From: Verrucomicrobiota bacterium
GTDB taxonomy: Bacteria > Verrucomicrobiota > Verrucomicrobiia > Limisphaerales > UBA1319
Length of the DNA stretch: 64,000 nt
Assembly: GCA_022711435.1 (NCBI GenBank)
Contig: JAKLFB010000007.1
Span: 62,001 to 126,000, forward strand
Reading direction: 5' to 3'
Shown: one piece after another, positions 41,801 to 50,766 of the stretch
Numbering within the stretch: the stretch's first letter is position 1
Layout: each line of letters begins with the position of its first letter
Notes under the pieces: model-generated
Databases searched by the model: none
What the model saw: the letters and a program-made list of their open reading frames with translations, nothing else
What the model was told of the DNA's origin: nothing
Program-made: the position numbers and the translations under genes

Positions 41801-42799
41801 CTATTTGTTTTCGGGCGGGAAGATGGTTTTCCAGTCGTCCTTCATGCTGACGATCGTCCAACCCTTTGCCTTCGCTTCGTCGAGACCTTTGTCCAAGCGC
41901 CCGATGCTCGAGGCGCGGTCGTAAGCCCATTCGCGTTCCGCGTCGGTGTGGCGGACATACAGGCAGAGGCGCGGGCCGGGGCCGGCGGCTGTCCACTGGA
42001 GCATTTGCAGGTCGCCATCCGAGTTGCCAAACGCAGCCAAGGGCCGGCGGCCGATGTGCGTCTGAATGCCGACCGGCTTGCCCGGGCCATCGTCCATGAA
42101 GTTGAGCTCGGGCAGGCGGACGAGCACCGGCCTGCCGTCGCGCAGCTCGAATTTCGTCTGGATGCTGCTGCCGATGATCTGTTCGGGAGGGATGCCATAC
42201 ACGCGTTCCGACCAGGGCCGCATGAACTCGATGCCGCCGCCGGACACGAGGTAGGTTTTGAACCCGTTGGCACGCAGATGCGCGAGCAGCTCGAGCATGG
42301 GCTGATAGACCATCTCGGTCAGCAGCCGTCCGGTCTTCGGGTGCTTCGCGGTCGCGATCCAATCGCCGGCGATCTTCGAGAATTCCTCGCTCGTCATGCC
42401 GGCATGGGTCGCCATCATGATCGCGCCGAGGGCGCGCTCGCCGCCGGCCAGGGCGGCTTTCACGTCGCCCTGGAGCAGCGAGGCGAACGGCTCCTCGGCC
42501 TTCCATTCAGGATGCCGCGGCGCGAGCGCCTTCACGCGGTCGAGCATGAACAGGAACTGGAAGTACATCGGCTGCTCGGCCCAGAGCGTGCCGTCGTTGT
42601 CGAACACCGCGACGCGCTCAGCGGGTGGCGCAAAGTCCGGCGATCCTGGGGCAGCGACCTTCTCGACGAACTCGAGAATGGACATTTTGGCGGCCCCGTC
42701 GTTCCACGAGGGCAGCGGAGCGGCGGACGGAACGGGCGCCGGCCACGCGATGCATGCCCAGGCGGCCATTGCGAGCAGGGGGAGGTTGTATGTTTTCAT
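41801..42799 (-). CDS. Secreted HAD-superfamily phosphatase
   Basis: A 332-aa protein with a signal peptide, then 'VAVFDNDGTLWAEQPMYFQ', the HAD motif I (DxDGT with nucleophile Asp). 'VSGGGIEFMRPWSE' is motif II-like, and 'AFGNSDGDLQML' carries the motif IV aspartates. This resembles the phosphoserine-phosphatase-like secreted HADs that co-occur with MetA-like channels. The likely reaction is hydrolysis of a periplasmic phosphomonoester. The gene starts 36 bp after batD. Confidence 0.85.
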   Translation of the reverse strand: MKTYNLPLLAMAAWACIAWPAPVPSAAPLPSWNDGAAKMSILEFVEKVAAPGSPDFAPPAERVAVFDNDGTLWAEQPMYFQFLFMLDRVKALAPRHPEWKAEEPFASLLQGDVKAALAGGERALGAIMMATHAGMTSEEFSKIAGDWIATAKHPKTGRLLTEMVYQPMLELLAHLRANGFKTYLVSGGGIEFMRPWSERVYGIPPEQIIGSSIQTKFELRDGRPVLVRLPELNFMDDGPGKPVGIQTHIGRRPLAAFGNSDGDLQMLQWTAAGPGPRLCLYVRHTDAEREWAYDRASSIGRLDKGLDEAKAKGWTIVSMKDDWKTIFPPENK

Positions 42800-42835
42800 G
42801 GATTTCTCGTGTTTCGGTATCAGGAGTTGTCAGCG

Positions 42836-44071
42836 TCAAGGGTTGAGATTCGGCAATGCGGACAAGGGTTTCGGAACGGAGCGGCGGCTGGCGGCGAGGT
42901 TTCTGGCGAAGGCGCCGGCGAGGTCGCCTCCCTCCCATTCGGCGCTGGGCGCAGGACCGAAGAGGCAGCGGTGCAGCCCGAGCACGGCACTGTTCAGGTC
43001 GGGACTGGGCTGGAAACGCGGGTCTTGCATGTCGCGCCAGATGTTCCACGCGCCTTGCGCCGCAGCAGGATCGTTCCGGCGGCAGGCGCGGAGCAACTTC
43101 CGGGCGGCCACGCGATCGGGAGGGTTCAGCCATCGCCTGCATTGGCTTCCCCGCCCGCATGGACGCCGCGCATGCCATAGGGCCGCGCCGGCGATGATCG
43201 CCGCGGCGGCCAGCCACGGCCATGCGCGGCGTGTAGCGGGCCTTTTCCTGGCAGCCAGCGCGGCCGGGGCCGGAGCGGCCTCGAACGTCACCCCTGGCAG
43301 CGTCTTCGACTCGAGCCGCTCCGTCTTCGGGTTCCACCAGACGTACGCCATCGCGGGGAGGGTGAACGTGCCAGGCTTTTGCAGCAGGTAGGCGATGGTC
43401 TCGCGGCGCTCGCCCACGAAGTCGCCGCGCTCGAGCCTGTCGCTGGTTTGGGCGTCAGCAGGATAGATGCGGATGCCGGCGGGAGCGGTGGCGGGCGCGG
43501 GCGCAAGCGCCATGCCGGGCACGTTCGGCGCTCGCTGGACGATGGCTCGTTTGAACAGGGCGCCCACGTGGGACGGGCCGGGGGCAGGCGTCCATGTTTC
43601 GGCGATCTCCAGCGATTCGGCCGTGACGAGAAAGCCGAGCGGCTCGCTGCCGGGCGGCCGCTGGATTTCGATCTTTGCCCCGGGCGCCTGCGCCTCGACA
43701 TCCTTGGCCGGCCCGATAAACCCTTCACGGCAGGCGAAACGAACCGGGAAGGCCGGCAGCTCAAGAAGGCCGGCCTTCTGTGAGAACAATGCGAACTCGT
43801 GCGTCTGCACAAACCAGCTCTCGCCTGCGATCGTCTGCGACCCCACCACGGGACTGCCGATCTTGATCAGCAGGACGCCGGGAAGCTGCGGCCAATCGAA
43901 GCTCGCCGTGCCGACAAACGAGCCCGGCGCGCGCAGCTCGATGTAGAAGGGCATGCGCTGTCCGATCCAGGCTTTGGCCTGGGGGACGCGCACCGCCACG
44001 GGGTCGACCTCGGCCTGCGCGGCGATCGCAAGCACGCCGCAGCCCGCCAGAGCCCAAAAGGAGTCTCTCAT
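42836..44071 (-). CDS. BatD-like membrane protein
   Basis: A 411-aa protein; start at 44071 overlaps the batC-like stop as ATGA. Signal peptide, then 'VRVPQAKAWIGQRMPFYIELRA' and 'VGSQTIAGESWFVQTHEFALFSQKAGLLELPAFPVRF', typical of the Ig-like repeats in BatD (OxyR-regulated/aerotolerance type). A transmembrane helix ('AWPWLAAAAIIAGAALW') is followed by a cytoplasmic helical tail. Bat proteins form a periplasm-facing complex implicated in stress tolerance and polysaccharide or envelope functions; exact role in this organism unknown. Confidence 0.8.
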   Translation of the reverse strand: MRDSFWALAGCGVLAIAAQAEVDPVAVRVPQAKAWIGQRMPFYIELRAPGSFVGTASFDWPQLPGVLLIKIGSPVVGSQTIAGESWFVQTHEFALFSQKAGLLELPAFPVRFACREGFIGPAKDVEAQAPGAKIEIQRPPGSEPLGFLVTAESLEIAETWTPAPGPSHVGALFKRAIVQRAPNVPGMALAPAPATAPAGIRIYPADAQTSDRLERGDFVGERRETIAYLLQKPGTFTLPAMAYVWWNPKTERLESKTLPGVTFEAAPAPAALAARKRPATRRAWPWLAAAAIIAGAALWHARRPCGRGSQCRRWLNPPDRVAARKLLRACRRNDPAAAQGAWNIWRDMQDPRFQPSPDLNSAVLGLHRCLFGPAPSAEWEGGDLAGAFARNLAASRRSVPKPLSALPNLNP

Positions 44072-44709
44072 GGCGCGCCTCCTTCCAGCTGCGCGGCCTG
44101 CTGATACGCGAACTTCGCCTTTAGAAAATCCGCTGGCCGGGTCTGCACGCGGCGCAGCCAGAGGGCCTGCAGTTCCGGATCGGACAGGGCCTTGCCACCG
44201 GCAAGCTCGGTGTCCTGCCCTTCCTTCCTCGCGTTCTTGTCGAAGACGATCTGGTCGGCGCCGAGCTTCTGTTCGACCATGTCGGGGCCTTGAGCCCCGG
44301 TCATTTGCGCGCGGGCCGCGGCGAGGGCGCGGTTCTCGGCGGCCGCTGTCCAGCCGGGCCGCAGCTCCAGCGCGCGGTCGTACCAGGCGATGGCCGCCGG
44401 GTATTGGCCGCGCATCAGCCAGGCGTTGCCCTGGTTGTAATGGGCCTCGGCACTGTTCCGGCGGGCGAAGGCGCGGGCGGCCTTCTCGAACTCGCCTGCG
44501 CGATACCACGCGGCTCCCTCCCAGAGCGGCTCGCGGAAAGCCCGGGCCGCCTCGGTAAACTGGCTCCGGCGGAAATGCCGCCGGCCTTGCTGGTCGGGCG
44601 TGAATATGAACCGGGCCGGAGACCGGGAGCCATCCGTCCTCGGCCGCCCCACGAAGACGGCCCCCGCGGCGATCGCGGCGACGGCAATGATCAGGGCGGC
44701 GCGTTTCAT
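44068..44709 (-). CDS. BatC-like TPR protein
   Basis: A 213-aa protein with an N-terminal membrane anchor and tetratricopeptide repeats ('WYRAGEFEKAARAFARR', 'HYNQGNAWLMRGQYPAAIAWYDRALELRPGW'). Its order between the VWA gene and batD fits BatC. Both ends overlap neighbours as ATGA, so the Bat genes are tightly coupled. Confidence 0.8.
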   Translation of the reverse strand: MKRAALIIAVAAIAAGAVFVGRPRTDGSRSPARFIFTPDQQGRRHFRRSQFTEAARAFREPLWEGAAWYRAGEFEKAARAFARRNSAEAHYNQGNAWLMRGQYPAAIAWYDRALELRPGWTAAAENRALAAARAQMTGAQGPDMVEQKLGADQIVFDKNARKEGQDTELAGGKALSDPELQALWLRRVQTRPADFLKAKFAYQQAAQLEGGAP

Positions 44710-45671
44710 GCCGGCACGGTCCGCCGGTCTCCGGCGGCTTTCTTCTGATAGCGAATCCTCGATTCCTCGCGTCGAAACGACGCCAGGACAACCGCCCCCA
44801 CCAGAGGCACCAGCCAATACCCCGCCTCCTGCCAGCGATCGCCCTGTCTCGCGCCGCGCGCAAGGGGCGCGCGCGACGCGCGCCGCACGATGGCGGCCAC
44901 ATCTTCGTCCCCGATGTCGAGAGGCACAACGGCGGCTCCGAGCGCGCGCGCGGCCGCGCGCAACGATTCGCCCGGCGATGATTCCGGGGCGTTGATGGCG
45001 AGGAATTGCGCCGCCAGGCCAAGGTCTCTCGCGACAGCCTGCAGCGCGGACAGGTCGGTCTCGACGGCATCGGCCACTACAAGAATGCTCCTGCCCTGCG
45101 GGCTTTCGGCCAGGACGCGCCCCGCTTCGCGCAGCGCCAGATCGAGGCGGTCTCCGGGCGCAGGCAGGATGGCCGGGCTGATCTCGGCGGCCATGCGCGC
45201 GACGATGGCTGTGTCGCGCGTGGGCGGCAGCACCAGGTGAGCCGATCCGGCGTAGGCGATCAGGCCCAGCGGCTGGCCTTTCCAGGCCGCGGCAAGGTCC
45301 GCGATCTTCAAACGAGCGCGTTCGAGGCGGGATGGCGCCGGATCGGGCTGCTCCATGCTGATGTCGGCCTTGAGCAGAATCATCAGGGGCGCTGCGTCCT
45401 CCGCAAACGGGCTGGGCTCGAGCCGCCAGGTCGGCCCAGCGATGGCCACGACAGCAAGTCCACACGCCGCCAGCGCCCATCGTGCCGAGCCCGGCGGCCA
45501 CGACTCGCGGCCGACAACCAACGCTTCGAGCAGCTCGGGCGCAATCTGCTGGCGCCAGCCGCGCAACGGATCGGATCGGCGCTGCCACAGCCACCACACG
45601 CCGGCGGCCAGCGGCGCCAGCAGCAGAAAGCCGGGACGGATGAAGTGGAAGTGGGCCGCCAGCGATGTCAT
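44706..45671 (-). CDS. BatB-like VWA-domain membrane protein
   Basis: A 321-aa protein with transmembrane segments at both ends and a VWA domain between. The canonical MIDAS DxSxS is altered: 'LMILLKADISMEQPDPAPSRL' reads ADISME, so metal binding may be weakened. 'GLIAYAGSAHLVLPPTRD' and 'SILVVADAVETD' are the expected downstream strands. Start at 45671 overlaps the batA stop as ATGA. Compare with the next gene, where MIDAS is intact. Confidence 0.82.
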   Translation of the reverse strand: MTSLAAHFHFIRPGFLLLAPLAAGVWWLWQRRSDPLRGWRQQIAPELLEALVVGRESWPPGSARWALAACGLAVVAIAGPTWRLEPSPFAEDAAPLMILLKADISMEQPDPAPSRLERARLKIADLAAAWKGQPLGLIAYAGSAHLVLPPTRDTAIVARMAAEISPAILPAPGDRLDLALREAGRVLAESPQGRSILVVADAVETDLSALQAVARDLGLAAQFLAINAPESSPGESLRAAARALGAAVVPLDIGDEDVAAIVRRASRAPLARGARQGDRWQEAGYWLVPLVGAVVLASFRREESRIRYQKKAAGDRRTVPA

Positions 45672-46705
45672 GGGCGCACCTCGAGCTGGCCGGTGATCCG
45701 GTCCACGCGCACGGTTGCCGGCATGCGCACATGAGCCATGGCGCCGGATTCGCCCACGATCGCCAGCAGTTTCTCCGTCAGCCAAAGAACCAGACCGGCC
45801 AGGAGCGGCCAGAAAAACAGGTCCGTGCGTGGCCGGTGGCTCACCGCCTTGACCTGCCGCGTTTCCATCTTGTCGAGCTCGTCATAGATGCCGGCGAGCT
45901 GGAGGCGATCGGCGGCGAAGAAATAGGCCCCGCCGCTGGACTGCGCCACGGCGCGGAGCGCCTCGGCATCGAGCTTTTCCTCGCCCGCCGTGGCGGGATC
46001 GCCGATCGCCACGGTGTGGATGCGAACGCCCCGCTCCCGGGCCACCCGCGCCGCCTCGATGGGCGGCACCTGGCTGGCGGTGTCGTTGCCGTCGGTCAGG
46101 GCGATGATGGTTTTCGCGGGAGCGTCGCTCGATTCGAAAAGCGTCAGGCCCAGTCCGATGGCATCGCCGAGCGCGGTCCGCGGCCCGGCCATTCCAATGG
46201 CCGTCTCCTCGAGCAGCCGGCGCGAGAGGGCCAGATCGGTCGAGAACGGGCACTGCAGGAACGCCGCATCGCCGAAGACAGCCAGACCCACCCGGTCGCC
46301 CTCGCGGCGGACCAGGAAATCGCCCAGGACCTCTTTCACGGCGCCAAGGCGATCGACCTTCACGCCGGCGGCATTGGTGAAGTCCTCCTGGCGCATCGAG
46401 CCGGAGAGATCCACCAGGAGCAGCAGATCGCGAGTCGGCAGGTTCTTTGTCACCGGCGCTTCGATCCACTGGGGCCGTGCCAGCGCGGCCAGAACCATCC
46501 CCCATGTCAGAGCAGGCGCGATGTGAGCCGAGACGGCAGCCGTTGCCCTGGAGACGGGCGCGCGATCGAAGACGGCTGCCCGGATCCGATCTCCAAACGG
46601 GACTCGCACGGCCAGCCCCCCCGCCCGGCGCGGAGGGAGAATCGCGCGCGCCAGCCACGGCAGCGGCAGCAGGGCGAAGACCCAAAGATGTTGGAAGGTC
46701 AGCAT
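45668..46705 (-). CDS. BatA-like VWA-domain membrane protein
   Basis: A 345-aa protein with N-terminal membrane helices and a VWA domain whose MIDAS is intact ('LLLVDLSGSMRQEDF'). 'VGLAVFGDAAFLQCPFSTDL', 'ALGDAIGLGLTLFES' and 'IIALTDGNDTASQVPP' follow, then a C-terminal transmembrane helix. Standard BatA. It overlaps the DUF4381 gene by 7 bp. Confidence 0.9.
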   Translation of the reverse strand: MLTFQHLWVFALLPLPWLARAILPPRRAGGLAVRVPFGDRIRAAVFDRAPVSRATAAVSAHIAPALTWGMVLAALARPQWIEAPVTKNLPTRDLLLLVDLSGSMRQEDFTNAAGVKVDRLGAVKEVLGDFLVRREGDRVGLAVFGDAAFLQCPFSTDLALSRRLLEETAIGMAGPRTALGDAIGLGLTLFESSDAPAKTIIALTDGNDTASQVPPIEAARVARERGVRIHTVAIGDPATAGEEKLDAEALRAVAQSSGGAYFFAADRLQLAGIYDELDKMETRQVKAVSHRPRTDLFFWPLLAGLVLWLTEKLLAIVGESGAMAHVRMPATVRVDRITGQLEVRP

Positions 46706-47178
46706 GCCGGCGAATGGTGAGCCGCGGGTGGCGCGCGATGGCGCGCGATCCAGCGGGCGGCGTAGCGGCGCAGCGCGACAAGCTCTTCCCGCGGCGGCGT
46801 GCGGCCATAGACGCCATCGGTGAGCAGGGAACGCACGGTGTCCGGCATGGCCTCAGGACCATGCGCGGCCAGCCAGTCGAGCCAGGCGGCGCCGGTCTTG
46901 CCGGCGATCGACGGACGCGGGGCGATGGCCAGCGCGGTGCGGCGGAGCAGTTCGGCCATCGCCGCGGCATCCTCGATCGAGCCGAGCTCGCGCAGGGCGG
47001 CCCTGCGATAGGCGTTGGCCTGCCGCCGTCTCCAGGCTCGATGGATCAGGGCCGATGCCAGGAGCAACCCCATTGCCAGGAGGACATACCCTCCCGGCGC
47101 CAGGGGCCACCACGACACATCGGGCGGCAGCACGATGTCGTGCAGGCGATCGAGGCTGGTGGCTGCGCCATCGTTCAT
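46699..47178 (-). CDS. DUF4381 membrane protein
   Basis: A 159-aa protein with 'LHDIVLPPDVSWWPLAPGGYVLLAMGLLLASALI', the DUF4381 N-terminal periplasmic motif (PPxVSWWPLAPG) and transmembrane helix. A cytoplasmic helical domain with 'AWLDWLAAHG' follows. It occurs between DUF58 and BatA genes in such operons. Confidence 0.88.
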   Translation of the reverse strand: MNDGAATSLDRLHDIVLPPDVSWWPLAPGGYVLLAMGLLLASALIHRAWRRRQANAYRRAALRELGSIEDAAAMAELLRRTALAIAPRPSIAGKTGAAWLDWLAAHGPEAMPDTVRSLLTDGVYGRTPPREELVALRRYAARWIARHRAPPAAHHSPAC

Positions 47179-47192
47179 GGGGAGCGAAGGAA

Positions 47193-48131
47193 TCAGAATG
47201 CAGGATTTTCGTTAGCGCCCCGCAAGGGCTGGCCGATGAGAGCGCGCAGTTGATCGGCAGGCGGTTCGGCGCTCGAGAGGGGCAGCACGGGCACCTGCAA
47301 CGCCTGGAAGACCGCCTTCCACCGGTCGAGGATCCGGGAGAATTCGCGCTGGAAAGCATCGGGAAAGCCCGGATCCAGCGGCAGGGCCAGCGACTCGCCG
47401 CCGTCGTCCACGAACATGCCGGGCAGGGGCTGCAGGCAGGCGCCGAGCGGATCGTAGATGCCGATCACGAGCAGGTCGTTGTGCTCGGCCAGGAGGGTGG
47501 CCAGGCGCTGCGTCGTTTCATCCGCGCCATGGAGATCGCTGATGAGCACGACGAGATGGTCGTGGTTGGCGCGGCGCAGGGCCGCGTCCAAGGCGTGATT
47601 GAGGGTCACTGGGCCGGAAGCGGGATTGCCGGAGGCCAGGGCCTGGTTGAACCGCGCCACCTGGCCCAGCAACCTGATGACCTGGGTCTGGCCGCGGCGT
47701 GGATGCAGATCGGCGATCTCCGCCTCATTGAACACGATGCCGCCGACGCGGTCGCCCGCCGCCAGGGCGCGCCACGCCGCCACGGCCGCTGTCTGGGCGG
47801 CGGTCACGGATTTCATGGCGCGGCGGCTGCCGAAGAACATCGGGCGGCGCTGGTCCACGACCAGCAGCACCGGCCGCTCTCGCTCCTCGGTGTAGACCCG
47901 GACATGCGGCCTGCGCAGCCGGGCGGTGGCTTTCCAGTCCATGGCTCGAACGTCGTCGCCTGGGGCATAGGGCCGGAGCTCCTCGAGGTCGAGGCCGCGG
48001 CCGCGCAGGCGCGAGGCGTGGCGGCCCGCAAGCAGGGACGCCAGGGGCTGGCGCGTTAGAAACGAGAACCCGCGCGCCTCGGCCTTGAGCAGGATCAGAT
48101 CGTCCAGCGAGATGGCGACGCGGGCGCTCAT
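47193..48131 (-). CDS. DUF58 protein of the MoxR/Bat operon
   Basis: A 312-aa protein from the ATG at 48131. 'RGRGLDLEELRPYAPGDDVRAMDWKATARLRRPHVRVY' is the DUF58 signature (R.Y.pGDd.R.IDWk.TAR). A degenerate VWA-like fold follows ('LLVVDQRRPMFFGS', 'VVLISDLHGADE'). DUF58 proteins accompany MoxR ATPases, probably as a chaperoned complex component. Nine bases separate it from moxR. Confidence 0.92.
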   Translation of the reverse strand: MSARVAISLDDLILLKAEARGFSFLTRQPLASLLAGRHASRLRGRGLDLEELRPYAPGDDVRAMDWKATARLRRPHVRVYTEERERPVLLVVDQRRPMFFGSRRAMKSVTAAQTAAVAAWRALAAGDRVGGIVFNEAEIADLHPRRGQTQVIRLLGQVARFNQALASGNPASGPVTLNHALDAALRRANHDHLVVLISDLHGADETTQRLATLLAEHNDLLVIGIYDPLGACLQPLPGMFVDDGGESLALPLDPGFPDAFQREFSRILDRWKAVFQALQVPVLPLSSAEPPADQLRALIGQPLRGANENPAF

Positions 48132-48139
48132 GGGGGGGG

Positions 48140-49099
48140 TCAGATGGGCGCGACGGACTTGAGCAGGGCCTCGACGACGTCGTTGCGCGTTTTGCCGGCG
48201 GCTTCGGCTTCGTACGAGAGGTGGATGCGATGCGCCAGGCAGGCCGGCGCGACAGCGCGGATGTTGTCGGGCGAAACGAACTCCTGCCCGCGCAGCCACG
48301 CGTGGGCGCGGGCGGCCACATCGAGCGCGAGCGTGGCGCGCGGGCTGCCGCCCAGGCGGATCCATCGGGCGAGATCGTCGCCGTGCCGCTTCGGCTCGCG
48401 GGTGGCGATGACAAGGTCCACCATGTAGCGCTCCGCCGCCTCGGCGACATGGATAGCCTGGACTTCCTTGCGCGCGGCAAAGATCACGTCTTGCGAGATC
48501 CTGGAAGGCGGCTGGACGGACCCGCCGGATTTCTCTCCGCGCACCAGGCGCAGAATGGCCGCCTCGTTCTCCGCCGGGGGGTACGGCACGTGAACATAGA
48601 GGAGAAACCGATCCATCTGGGCCTCCGGCAGAGGATAGGTGCCTTCCTGTTCGATCGGATTCTGCGTGGCCAGAACGAGGAACAGTTGGGGCAGCTTGTG
48701 CGTCTTGCCTCCCACGGTGACCTGGCGTTCTTCCATCGCTTCGAGCAGCGCGGCCTGGACCTTGGCCGGCGCGCGGTTGATTTCGTCGGCCAGGACGAGA
48801 TTCCCGAAGATGGGCCCGCGCTGGAAATCGAACGCGCCGCTCTGCTCGCGGTAGATTTCGGAGCCGGTGACATCGGACGGGAGGAGATCGGGTGTGAACT
48901 GGACCCGGCGGAACTCGCTTTCGACCAGCCGGCTGAGGGTTTTGATCGAGCGCGTCTTGGCGACGCCTGGCAGGCCTTCCATGAGAACGTGGCCGTCGGC
49001 GAGGCAGGCGATGAGGAGCCGTTCAATGACGGTTTCCTGTCCGATGATCGCGCCGTTCATCCCGGCGGCGATCTGCTGAAACGCTTCTCGGGGATTCAT
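48140..49099 (-). CDS. moxR: MoxR-family AAA+ ATPase
   Basis: A 319-aa AAA+ ATPase, likely chaperone for the VWA proteins encoded downstream. Walker A 'EGLPGVAKT', Walker B 'LVLADEINRAPAKVQAALLEAMEE', sensor 1 'LFLVLATQNPIEQEGTYPLPEAQMDRFLL'. Start at 49099 gives MNPREAFQQI; an upstream in-frame ATG would add 22 residues without family similarity. First gene of the moxR-DUF58-DUF4381-batABCD run. Confidence 0.95.
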   Translation of the reverse strand: MNPREAFQQIAAGMNGAIIGQETVIERLLIACLADGHVLMEGLPGVAKTRSIKTLSRLVESEFRRVQFTPDLLPSDVTGSEIYREQSGAFDFQRGPIFGNLVLADEINRAPAKVQAALLEAMEERQVTVGGKTHKLPQLFLVLATQNPIEQEGTYPLPEAQMDRFLLYVHVPYPPAENEAAILRLVRGEKSGGSVQPPSRISQDVIFAARKEVQAIHVAEAAERYMVDLVIATREPKRHGDDLARWIRLGGSPRATLALDVAARAHAWLRGQEFVSPDNIRAVAPACLAHRIHLSYEAEAAGKTRNDVVEALLKSVAPI

Positions 49100-49133
49100 G
49101 CTCGGGGTTGGGATTGATGCAAAAAGGTCCGAT

Positions 49134-49856
49134 TCAATCGCCGATTGATCCTGGACTGGATCCAAGGAGCTCCTCCAGCTCCGGACACCGAGAGACGAAT
49201 CGCTGGCCAGCCATGGCAGCGCGCAGCGCCGGCGCCAGATCGCAGCCGAGCCGCAGCTTCACCACGTAGCCGAACGCGCCGGCGGCGAACGCCGCGCGGG
49301 CATAGTCGGCGTCCGCATGCACCGTCAGGAAGACAATCCGCGCCGGGCAACCGGCGTCCGTCATGCGGCGAGCCAGTTCGATCCCGGTCAAGCCGGGCAT
49401 CGAGATGTCGAGCACAACGAGATCGGGATGCGACCGGGCCAGGGCGGCTTCGAGTCGGGCGCCGTCCGGGAGCGCGTCCACGACATCGAATTCCTCCCGC
49501 AGCAGTTGCGCAACCTGCTGCAGAATGGCCGGATGGTCGTCCACCAACAGCACGCGAGCCGGCTTGACCTGAGGGTCTGTGCAAAAATTAATTCCGATTT
49601 TGCTGGAGGGGATTGGGCGGGCTGGCAAGGCGCGACGAGCGAGCATACCCGCGCGGTCTGTGAGCGAGGAGCAACACAGCCAGCGCGCCCAAGGCCCCCA
49701 GCCCGCAGGGGCGGGGCGGCGCCGGGCCATCTGCTTTGTGGCTCGGTCGGTCGAGGATCGCAGGGGGATACACTCCCTCCCTTGCGCCTCGCATCGGGCC
49801 CGGCGGCGCTCCCGCCAAAATCGTAAGTAATTTTTGCACAGACCCTTAGCGCCCAT
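49134..49856 (-). CDS. Stand-alone receiver-domain response regulator with in-frame element insertion
   Basis: From the ATG at 49856 the frame reads MGA, then 92 codons contributed by the 273-bp element plus target duplication, then 'VKPARVLLVDDHPAILQQVA' and a complete receiver domain. That domain has 'LVVLDISMPGLTG' with the phospho-accepting Asp, 'IVFLTVHADAD' with the conserved Thr, and 'GYVVK' with the conserved Lys. Without the insert the protein would be about 148 aa (MGA-K/Q-VKPARV...). There is no output domain. The interrupted product is predicted to carry a long Arg/Pro/Ala-rich N-terminal tail. Alternatively translation may re-initiate at the GTG at 49553. Confidence 0.75.
   Translation of the reverse strand: MGAKGLCKNYLRFWRERRRARCEAQGRECIPLRSSTDRATKQMARRRPAPAGWGPWARWLCCSSLTDRAGMLARRALPARPIPSSKIGINFCTDPQVKPARVLLVDDHPAILQQVAQLLREEFDVVDALPDGARLEAALARSHPDLVVLDISMPGLTGIELARRMTDAGCPARIVFLTVHADADYARAAFAAGAFGYVVKLRLGCDLAPALRAAMAGQRFVSRCPELEELLGSSPGSIGD
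49573..49845. repeat. 273-bp inverted-repeat element, copy B (complete)
   Basis: Ends are GGGTCTGTGCAAAAATTA on the left and its inverted counterpart TAATTTTTGCACAGACCC on the right, with further symmetry (CCGATTTTG / CAAAATCG). Flanking trinucleotides are TGA and TTA, consistent with a 3-bp target duplication that has since mutated. Copy B is antiparallel to copy C and identical in length. It carries no gene of its own but is free of stop codons in the minus frame used by the host gene. Confidence 0.85.
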
Positions 49857-50124
49857 AGATTTGGAGATCGCCGGAACACCGAACATCCTCCGGGTCGCCG
49901 CGCGGAAGCGCGCGGCCTGCACGACTCTGCAAGCCGAGTCTCCTCCGACCCGGCGCCGTGGACTTGTGACGCCTTGTATAACGGATCCGGCGGCGTCGGG
50001 GCTACTGTCAGAATTGCCAGGGGTGGAGGAAAGCGGGGCGCGCCTCGCCGGCCTGCCCCGCGGCGCAGCTCATGTGGCTTCAGAAACCCGGCGGCTCGAT
50101 CGCGCCTGGATCGCTCGCGAGAGG

Positions 50125-50766
50125 CTAGCGCGAGCTGACCAGGCCGGCGCGCACGGCGTATTGGACCAGCTCGGCGCCGGTCCGGAATCCGTGCCGCTCC
50201 ATCATCGAGTATTTATGAAAAGCGATCGTCCGGCCCGAGACCTTGAGGATGGCGGCCGCCTCCTTCATCGAACGTCCTTCGGCCAGCAGCTGGAGCACTT
50301 CCCGCTGCCGCGGAGTCAATCCGGGAGCTCGCTGGTCGTGTTGCGCCCGCGACACGAACACCATCGCCGGATCGCGCGTGATCAGCGGCGTGATGTAGTG
50401 GCGGCCCGCCCACACGTGGCGAATCGCCGCGAACAACTCCTTCGAAGCGGATTTCTTGAGCAGATAACCCAGGGCGCCCCTCCGGACGGCTTCCTGAGCA
50501 ATATCCGGGTCCTCGCTCACGGTCAGAAAGATCAGGCGGATCTCGGGCAGCCTGGTCTTCAGCTGCGCCGCCGCATCGAGGCCATTCAAGTGAGGCATCC
50601 CGATGTCGGCGACGATGATGTCGGGCTTCAGCTCGAGCGCCGCCTCGACGAGCGCGCGGCCATCGGTGACAGCGGCCACCACCTGGCATGCAGGCTCGAG
50701 CAGTTTTCGAAGCGCATCGAGCAGGAGCGCGTGGTCATCCGCCAGAATGACGCGCGGCCCATTCAT
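50125..50766 (-). CDS. NarL/LuxR-type response regulator
   Basis: A 213-aa two-domain regulator. The receiver domain is 'RVILADDHALLLDALRKLL', 'DIIVADIGMPHLNGLDA' (phospho-Asp), 'IFLTVSED', 'GYLLKK'. The C-terminal LuxR helix-turn-helix is 'LTPRQREVLQLLAEGRSMKEAAAILKVSGRTIAFHK'. It overlaps the sensor kinase stop as ATGA, so the pair forms a two-component system. Confidence 0.93.
   Translation of the reverse strand: MNGPRVILADDHALLLDALRKLLEPACQVVAAVTDGRALVEAALELKPDIIVADIGMPHLNGLDAAAQLKTRLPEIRLIFLTVSEDPDIAQEAVRRGALGYLLKKSASKELFAAIRHVWAGRHYITPLITRDPAMVFVSRAQHDQRAPGLTPRQREVLQLLAEGRSMKEAAAILKVSGRTIAFHKYSMMERHGFRTGAELVQYAVRAGLVSSR

Noticed and set aside
49134..49553. Treating the response regulator as starting only at GTG 49553
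   Set aside because: Removing the 276-bp insertion restores an in-frame ATG at 49856, which better explains the gene; the GTG remains only as a possible re-initiation site.
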